NCBI GenBank assembly: GCA_045644465.1 | Contig: JAZRGV010000037.1 | Location: 1-25,030, forward strand | Origin: HGM04593 sp045644465 | GTDB taxonomy: Bacteria; Bacteroidota; Bacteroidia; Bacteroidales; Bacteroidaceae | Direction of reading: 5' to 3' | Length of the DNA: 25,030 bases | Shown here: positions 21,904 through 25,030 of the stretch, piece by piece | Numbering within the stretch: the stretch's first letter is position 1 | How the letters are laid out: every line of letters starts with the position of its first letter | The notes under the pieces: model-generated | Told to the model about the DNA's origin: nothing | Database searches by the model: none | Seen by the model: the letters and a program-made list of their open reading frames with translations, nothing else | Program-made: the position numbers and the translations under genes

Positions 21904-22273
21904 TTACTTTAAGAGATTTCGACCTCCGCCAGATGAAAGAACTCGCATCTGATGAATGGCTATTTCATTTAATCGTTTAAGCCGCTCTGACTGAGGAACC
22001 CCATCTTGAATCATAAGTAAAACTCGGTAATCCTGCTTGCGCTTTAAAGTGGTCAAATTCGACCACTTTAAAATTTGGATTATGCAACTGCTCCCATGTC
22101 CCTAAAAATTCCAATGTATAGCGCGCTCGCAGCCAGTTTTTAATAACATCCGCAGCTCTAACGTCATCCCCTCGCCCACCAGCCATATCCGTAAGACATA
22201 TATAATCTTCCTCTCCAACTCTCAAGACCCGAACAGTAGTTCCTTTAATATTCAACTCTTTCGCATTCTTCAT
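21904..22273 (-). pseudogene. KilA-N domain gene with internal deletion
   Basis: The first 85 or so codons are a good KilA-N N-terminus (VRVLRVGEEDYICLTDMA, DVIKNWLRARYTLEFLGTWE, FKVVEFDHFKAQAG). The frame then ends abruptly at 21977. Shifting the frame just before that stop recovers QSERLKRLNEIAIHQMRVLS to a stop at 21904, the normal C-terminal helix of KilA-N proteins of about 270-290 residues. So roughly 160 central codons are missing and the two ends are joined out of frame. KilA-N proteins are DNA-binding proteins of phages and accessory regions. A GGAGG site precedes the ATG. The gene lies beside the IS110 element. Confidence 0.8.
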
Positions 22274-22340
22274 TTAAAATCCTCCAATTCTACTATCCAT
22301 TATCTGTTAAACCCGCGAAATACGAAACCCTTCTCATATT

Positions 22341-22369
22341 TTGACACAAATATCTGTTGGTAATATATT
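22341..22369 (+). promoter_or_regulatory. Sigma70-like promoter at the left side of the IS110 element
   Basis: TTGACA (22341-22346), a 17-bp spacer, and TATATT (22364-22369). Transcription would start near 22376 and read through the structured leader towards the transposase. The consensus -35 and ideal spacing make this the best promoter in the window. Confidence 0.65.
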
Positions 22370-22375
22370 GCGCGT

Positions 22376-22625
22376 TCCCCTGAAAGAGGAATAGTACCCG
22401 GGGTTGAAAGACTGCCGCGTATTGGAGTATGATACGGAACAGCAGGTGGCTGGTAACCACTTGCTGTACGCATGGGAGACGCTCGTTAGGGTCATGAGCT
22501 AGGCCGGTCACACGGCTCACGCTCGAGGGTCTGTTTGAGCGCCGGCGGAAACCACCTGCTTGAGGCGAAAGACCTCGGATACTTGAATGCAACCTTGCAG
22601 CCCGCCTACTCCGATACGCGACAGC
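22376..22625 (+). ncRNA. Candidate IS110 bridge RNA
   Basis: IS110 recombinases are guided by a bridge RNA encoded in the non-coding end next to the transposase. This segment fits by position and by structure. Near the 5' end is a hairpin (22376-22391). A 14-bp long-range stem joins 22416-22429 with 22607-22620 (one G-U). Inside, AGCAGGTGG (22441-22449) can pair perfectly with CCACCTGCT (22552-22560), or locally with CCACTTGCT (22457-22465, one G-U). Further small stems lie at 22481-22499 (GCTC/GAGC), 22503-22515 (GCCG/CGGC) and 22562-22576 (GAGG/CCTC), leaving loops that could hold target and donor guides. Exact ends and guide sequences are not determined. Confidence 0.6.
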
Positions 22626-22642
22626 ACCCATAAGGTAGCACA

Positions 22643-23914
22643 ATGAGCGCAAAAAGACAACTGCGGCGCCGCAGCACCGAAGACGAACCCCGGTTCGTGA
22701 TCGGCATGGACGCCCACTCGAAGAAGCTGGCCATCTCCATCTGGGACTGGTCGGACCGGTTCAATCCCTGCCTCCACCGGGAGATCAAGTGCATGGACAT
22801 TGAAGCCATGGTCGCAACGTACGAGCGGCACGTCGACCTCGACTCGATCACCATCATCGAGGCCTCGACCAACTCGGCGAACCTCAGGCGGATGCTCAAC
22901 GAAGCCGGATACCGTGCGGAGGTAGTCCGGTCCGACACCATCGCGAACAAGGAGCGCAAGCGCAGGATCTGCGACATCGTGGATGCCGAGAACTTGGCGC
23001 TCGCCTACATCAAGGGCGACATTGACGAATTCGTCTGGACGCCGTCCGACAGGTACACGGAATACCGCGACATCATGTTCGCCTACCGCGACACGTCGAA
23101 GGAGGTGACGCGGATCTCGAACCGCATCTGGAGCGTCTGCAGCCGCAAGGGCTACAAGCTTCCGATCAGGGGCGGGAAGGCCAAGACCGCCACACTCCGG
23201 GCGACAATCGCCGAGACCGGAATCGGAGGCTTCGCGAAAGAGCAACTCGAGACGCTGCTGGAAGACTACGACCGTCTGTTTGCGCGCAAAGAGGCGCTCT
23301 CGAAGAGGATCGCCGAGATCGTCCTCACCAATCCGAGGATGCTGAAGTTGATGCAGCTCCAAGGCGTCAACTACAAGGGCGCATTCGCGCTGGAGGCCGC
23401 CGTCGAGGATCCACACAGATTCTCCAAGGCCTCGAAGCTCGCGGCCTACGGGGGCTTCTCTCCGATTGTCGATTCCAGCGGAAACGAGGAGGAGAATGCG
23501 AAGAGACGCGGCGGACTTCACAAACCGCTTGACGGAGAGGGAAGGCAGGATGTGAAGTTCTTCTTCACCGAAGCCGGCCAGTCGGTCCTCACCTCGTGCG
23601 CGAACTCGAAGCTCGGCAAATGGGGATGGGCGATGGTCAACCGGGGCAAGCCCCGCAACAAGGTTGCCTGCGCAATCGGCAGAAAGCTCATCACCTACGG
23701 ATGGCACATCCTCCGCGGAGATCCTACACCGAACCGAGATAGTGAGGCGTTCTTCAAACGGAAGATGCGAGGCTTCCACCAAGCGATCGGAGCTAAGCGT
23801 ATGCATGAGCTTGGCTTTGGAACTCGAGATCAATTTGCGCAAGCCCAGGCCAAATTGATTTACGGCAACCTGCCAATGCCTACTGTAAACAGTGTGGAAA
23901 TCGTTGATTGCTAA
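22643..23914 (+). CDS. IS110-family DEDD transposase (bridge-RNA-guided recombinase)
   Basis: A 423-residue protein. The RuvC-like N-terminal domain shows VIGMDAHSKKLAISIWD (Asp23), ITIIEASTNSANL (Glu73) and RICDIVDAENLALAY (Asp111, Asp114), the DEDD tetrad. The C-terminal Tnp20 domain has LMQLQGVNYKGAFALEAA (helix-hairpin-helix), AAYGGFSPIVDSSGNE with the likely catalytic Ser278/279, and the final helices. Members excise as circles and insert at short targets chosen by an RNA. An AAGGT site 6-8 bp before ATG 22643 supports the start. Length is slightly above the usual 320-400 residues. The frame is intact, so the element could be active. A long reverse-strand frame across it is only a GC artefact. 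Confidence 0.93.
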   Translation: MSAKRQLRRRSTEDEPRFVIGMDAHSKKLAISIWDWSDRFNPCLHREIKCMDIEAMVATYERHVDLDSITIIEASTNSANLRRMLNEAGYRAEVVRSDTIANKERKRRICDIVDAENLALAYIKGDIDEFVWTPSDRYTEYRDIMFAYRDTSKEVTRISNRIWSVCSRKGYKLPIRGGKAKTATLRATIAETGIGGFAKEQLETLLEDYDRLFARKEALSKRIAEIVLTNPRMLKLMQLQGVNYKGAFALEAAVEDPHRFSKASKLAAYGGFSPIVDSSGNEEENAKRRGGLHKPLDGEGRQDVKFFFTEAGQSVLTSCANSKLGKWGWAMVNRGKPRNKVACAIGRKLITYGWHILRGDPTPNRDSEAFFKRKMRGFHQAIGAKRMHELGFGTRDQFAQAQAKLIYGNLPMPTVNSVEIVDC

Positions 23915-23918
23915 AAGC

Positions 23919-23955
23919 GGCGCGCGCACTATTCGCTCATATCTTTGCACGCGCC
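23919..23955 (+). terminator. Hairpin directly after the transposase stop
   Basis: GGCGCGCGC (23919-23927) pairs with GCACGCGCC (23947-23955) with one mismatch, starting 5 bp after the stop codon. There is no U-run, so intrinsic termination is uncertain; it may instead protect the transcript or be part of the element's end. Confidence 0.4.
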
Positions 23956-23971
23956 AAAAATCATAACAATA

Positions 23972-24016
23972 CTGGGGCGTAGCCCCAGCCCCCATCAGGG
24001 GAGCTCGCTCCCCTGA
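23972..24016. repeat. Two strong GC-rich hairpins (REP-like)
   Basis: Perfect hairpin CTGGGGC-gta-GCCCCAG (23972-23988), followed by TCAGGGGAG-ctcg-CTCCCCTGA (23995-24016). Sequences of this wording are familiar as dispersed repeats in other bacterial genomes. They could stop transcription from either side. From 24017 to 24102 I see no further feature. Confidence 0.6.
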
Positions 24017-24102
24017 ACCCCAAACGCGCGGCCGAATACGTCCGCGCTATCCGCGTTTATGCTCTACGAACGCTTCAGAAAAAGATTTTTCACATTTCCC
24101 CC

Positions 24103-24155
24103 TTGACGCAATACATACTTGACGCAATACATACTTGACGCAATACATACTTGAC
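24103..24155. repeat. Three perfect 16-bp tandem repeats plus partial fourth
   Basis: TTGACGCAATACATAC is repeated at 24103, 24119 and 24135, with TTGAC at 24151. Each unit starts with a -35-like TTGAC. The array sits at the right side of the IS110 element, and TTGAC also occurs at the left side (22341). Confidence 0.85.
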
Positions 24156-24225
24156 CCTGTTGGCTCCCGGGGACAAGTCCCTCGGATTCTAATGACTGAC
24201 TATTGTTTGTCAAGATAGGGGAAGT

Positions 24226-24687
24226 ATGAAAATACAAATTCTGTTATTTTTAATAATATCGATTATGATGATGGGGTGCATTCCTAATTCTGAATGCTTG
24301 CTTTTCAATATTGACGAGAATGCGGCAATGTCAATTATAAAAGCTGCTCCATCTATTAATCCCCAAGGACGGAAAAAAATTGATGAGGTAAAATTATCGC
24401 CAGCAGAAGTATCAAAATTATTAAGGAGTCTGAATGATATTAAAGAAAGAAGGGTGGCTTTTGTTAGTTGTAATTATTATTTAAATTTTGGAAGCGGACG
24501 AACAATAGGGATTATAATAAATACGAAAAATAAGTGTGTAGAAGCCTTTGATATGGGACGTAATATGAATTCTATAGAAGTTCATTCACGGTCAATCCGT
24601 CCAATACGGGTGATAAAGGGAATTGAGCAAGGGAAGGAACTGTATAATTTGATTATGAAAAAATTTCAAAACGAAGTTTCGGAATAA
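24226..24687 (+). CDS. Small lipoprotein of unknown function
   Basis: A 153-residue protein with a type II signal peptide (MKIQILLFLIISIMMMGC; lipobox Cys18). The mature part includes KIDEVKLSPAEVSKLLRSLN and a strand-rich VAFVSCNYYLNFGSGRTIGI segment, ending KELYNLIMKKFQNEVSE. AGGGGAAG immediately precedes the ATG. It is on the plus strand, unlike the island genes, and very AT-rich compared with the IS next to it. The family is not recognised. The next gene, 32 bp downstream, is also a small lipoprotein with a related layout, so the two may be tandem paralogues. Confidence 0.8.
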   Translation: MKIQILLFLIISIMMMGCIPNSECLLFNIDENAAMSIIKAAPSINPQGRKKIDEVKLSPAEVSKLLRSLNDIKERRVAFVSCNYYLNFGSGRTIGIIINTKNKCVEAFDMGRNMNSIEVHSRSIRPIRVIKGIEQGKELYNLIMKKFQNEVSE

Positions 24688-24719
24688 ACGTTTATCTTAC
24701 GCAAGAAGGGAAAAAGATA

Positions 24720-25030
24720 ATGACACGTATTTTCCACGCCATTTTGATGACCTTATTATTAGGATGTCAATCGCTTGAACATCCTAAAATCACAAAGGTA
24801 GATTTGGAGAAATCAGAATTTATTGTTCTTGATGTAAATTATTCTGAACAGATTATTAAATGGAATAATTTTTCGACCGAGGAGCAATCAATCATTTTAG
24901 AATGGGTTAAATATCCCACTGATAGACTTAAGATTTCTATAAATACATACGCACCAAATATTATCATTAAAGGGGAAAAGTATAATGTAAATTTTACAGG
25001 AGATTTGGTTGTGTATAATTACAAAGTGAA
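24720..25030 (+). CDS. Small lipoprotein, partial (cut by right edge)
   Basis: ATG at 24720 with an AGAAGGG site upstream. MTRIFHAILMTLLLGC gives a short type II signal peptide (lipobox Cys16). The mature part reads FSTEEQSIILEWVK, then ISINTYAPNIIIKGEKYNV and NFTGDLVVYNYK up to the edge. The order 'S-x-E helix, then beta strands ending in a conserved-looking G' parallels the preceding lipoprotein, but sequence identity is low. Function unknown; 103 codons are visible without a stop. Confidence 0.7.
   Translation, partial: MTRIFHAILMTLLLGCQSLEHPKITKVDLEKSEFIVLDVNYSEQIIKWNNFSTEEQSIILEWVKYPTDRLKISINTYAPNIIIKGEKYNVNFTGDLVVYNYKV

Larger units (their letters stand above)
22354..24156 (+). mobile_element. 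IS110-family insertion sequence (ends approximate)
   Basis: A GC-rich island of about 1.8 kb in AT-rich surroundings: promoter, roughly 270-nt structured leader, DEDD transposase, then about 240 bp of hairpins and repeats. IS110 elements lack terminal inverted repeats, so ends are hard to see. I place them provisionally at a CTGTTGG heptamer found at both sides (22354-22360 and 24157-24163), each preceded by TTGAC (22341 and 24151). Either motif could mark the true junction. The long upstream non-coding part points to the IS110 rather than the IS1111 subgroup. Confidence 0.6.

Noticed and set aside
22517..23995. Long reverse-strand open frame (492 codons) across the transposase
   Set aside because: It is the GC-rich antisense shadow of a clear IS110 transposase; its translation shows repetitive Arg/Val/Asp composition and no family motif.
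23972..24155. CRISPR-like array at the right side of the IS
   Set aside because: The 16-bp units are directly adjacent without spacers and the hairpins are single; no cas genes are present.
22487..24158. Bridge-RNA guide AGGGTCA pairing with right-flank TGACCCT
   Set aside because: A 7-nt match between a roughly 250-nt RNA and flanking DNA is expected by chance, and the guide order does not clearly fit.

Overview
The window reads as a moderately AT-rich chromosomal segment of a Gram-negative, probably anaerobic and host- or gut-associated bacterium. The evidence is a capsule/LPS-type glycan locus, several lipoproteins and an FrhB-like ferredoxin protein in the glycan operon. The phylum cannot be fixed from the sequence. 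Intergenic filler repeats and the general style make a PVC-type lineage (Kiritimatiellota/Lentisphaerota) my weak guess. Almost every gene up to 22.3 kb is on the minus strand, so transcription runs right to left.

Region 1 (1-10.6 kb) is a surface-polysaccharide locus with a phosphonate branch. In transcription order it holds phosphonopyruvate decarboxylase (aepY), an iron-type phosphonoacetaldehyde reductase, a cytidylyltransferase-PEP mutase fusion (aepX), a broken licD, a Wzx flippase, an FrhB-like Fe-S protein, a polysaccharide pyruvyl transferase-like protein, an acyltransferase-3, UDP-GlcNAc 2-epimerase (wecB) and a glycosyltransferase cut by the window edge. Together they predict a glycan carrying 2-hydroxyethylphosphonate. 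The LicD-type enzyme that might attach it is truncated here.

Region 2 (10.6-22.3 kb) is an accessory/defence-type island on the same strand. It contains a small two-CxxC protein, a permuted NlpC/P60 (YiiX-like) protein with a long C-terminal part, a block Abi_C - DUF2971 - dGTPase - DUF2971, a truncated small-gene pair, a zeta-like kinase with a small partner, an XRE / small ORF / ImmA-like triad, a lipoprotein plus DUF2235 lipase pair, and an internally deleted KilA-N gene. Gene remnants and filler repeats lie between them, including the 5' end of a second wzx.

The most interesting signal is in Region 2. Six copies (R1-R6), and perhaps a seventh fragment, of one promoter-leader module all point the same way and lie upstream of different accessory transcription units. 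Each has a -10 box (extended TGnTATAAT in four) followed at 39-45 nt by a 39-bp core. In one frame the core reads M-G-Y-S-A-A-Y-P-x-R-A-E-R. That frame begins with ATG/GTG almost directly after the -10 in five copies, as if leaderless. It overlaps the downstream start codon (R1, R2), fuses to the downstream protein (R3, R6) or stops shortly before it (R4).

Region 3 (22.3-24.2 kb) is a GC-rich IS110-family element on the plus strand. It has a consensus-like sigma70 promoter, a structured roughly 250-nt non-coding leader that is a good bridge-RNA candidate, the DEDD transposase, strong hairpins after it, and three perfect 16-bp tandem repeats at the right side. Region 4 (24.2 kb to the end) starts a plus-strand run of two small lipoproteins, the second cut by the window edge.
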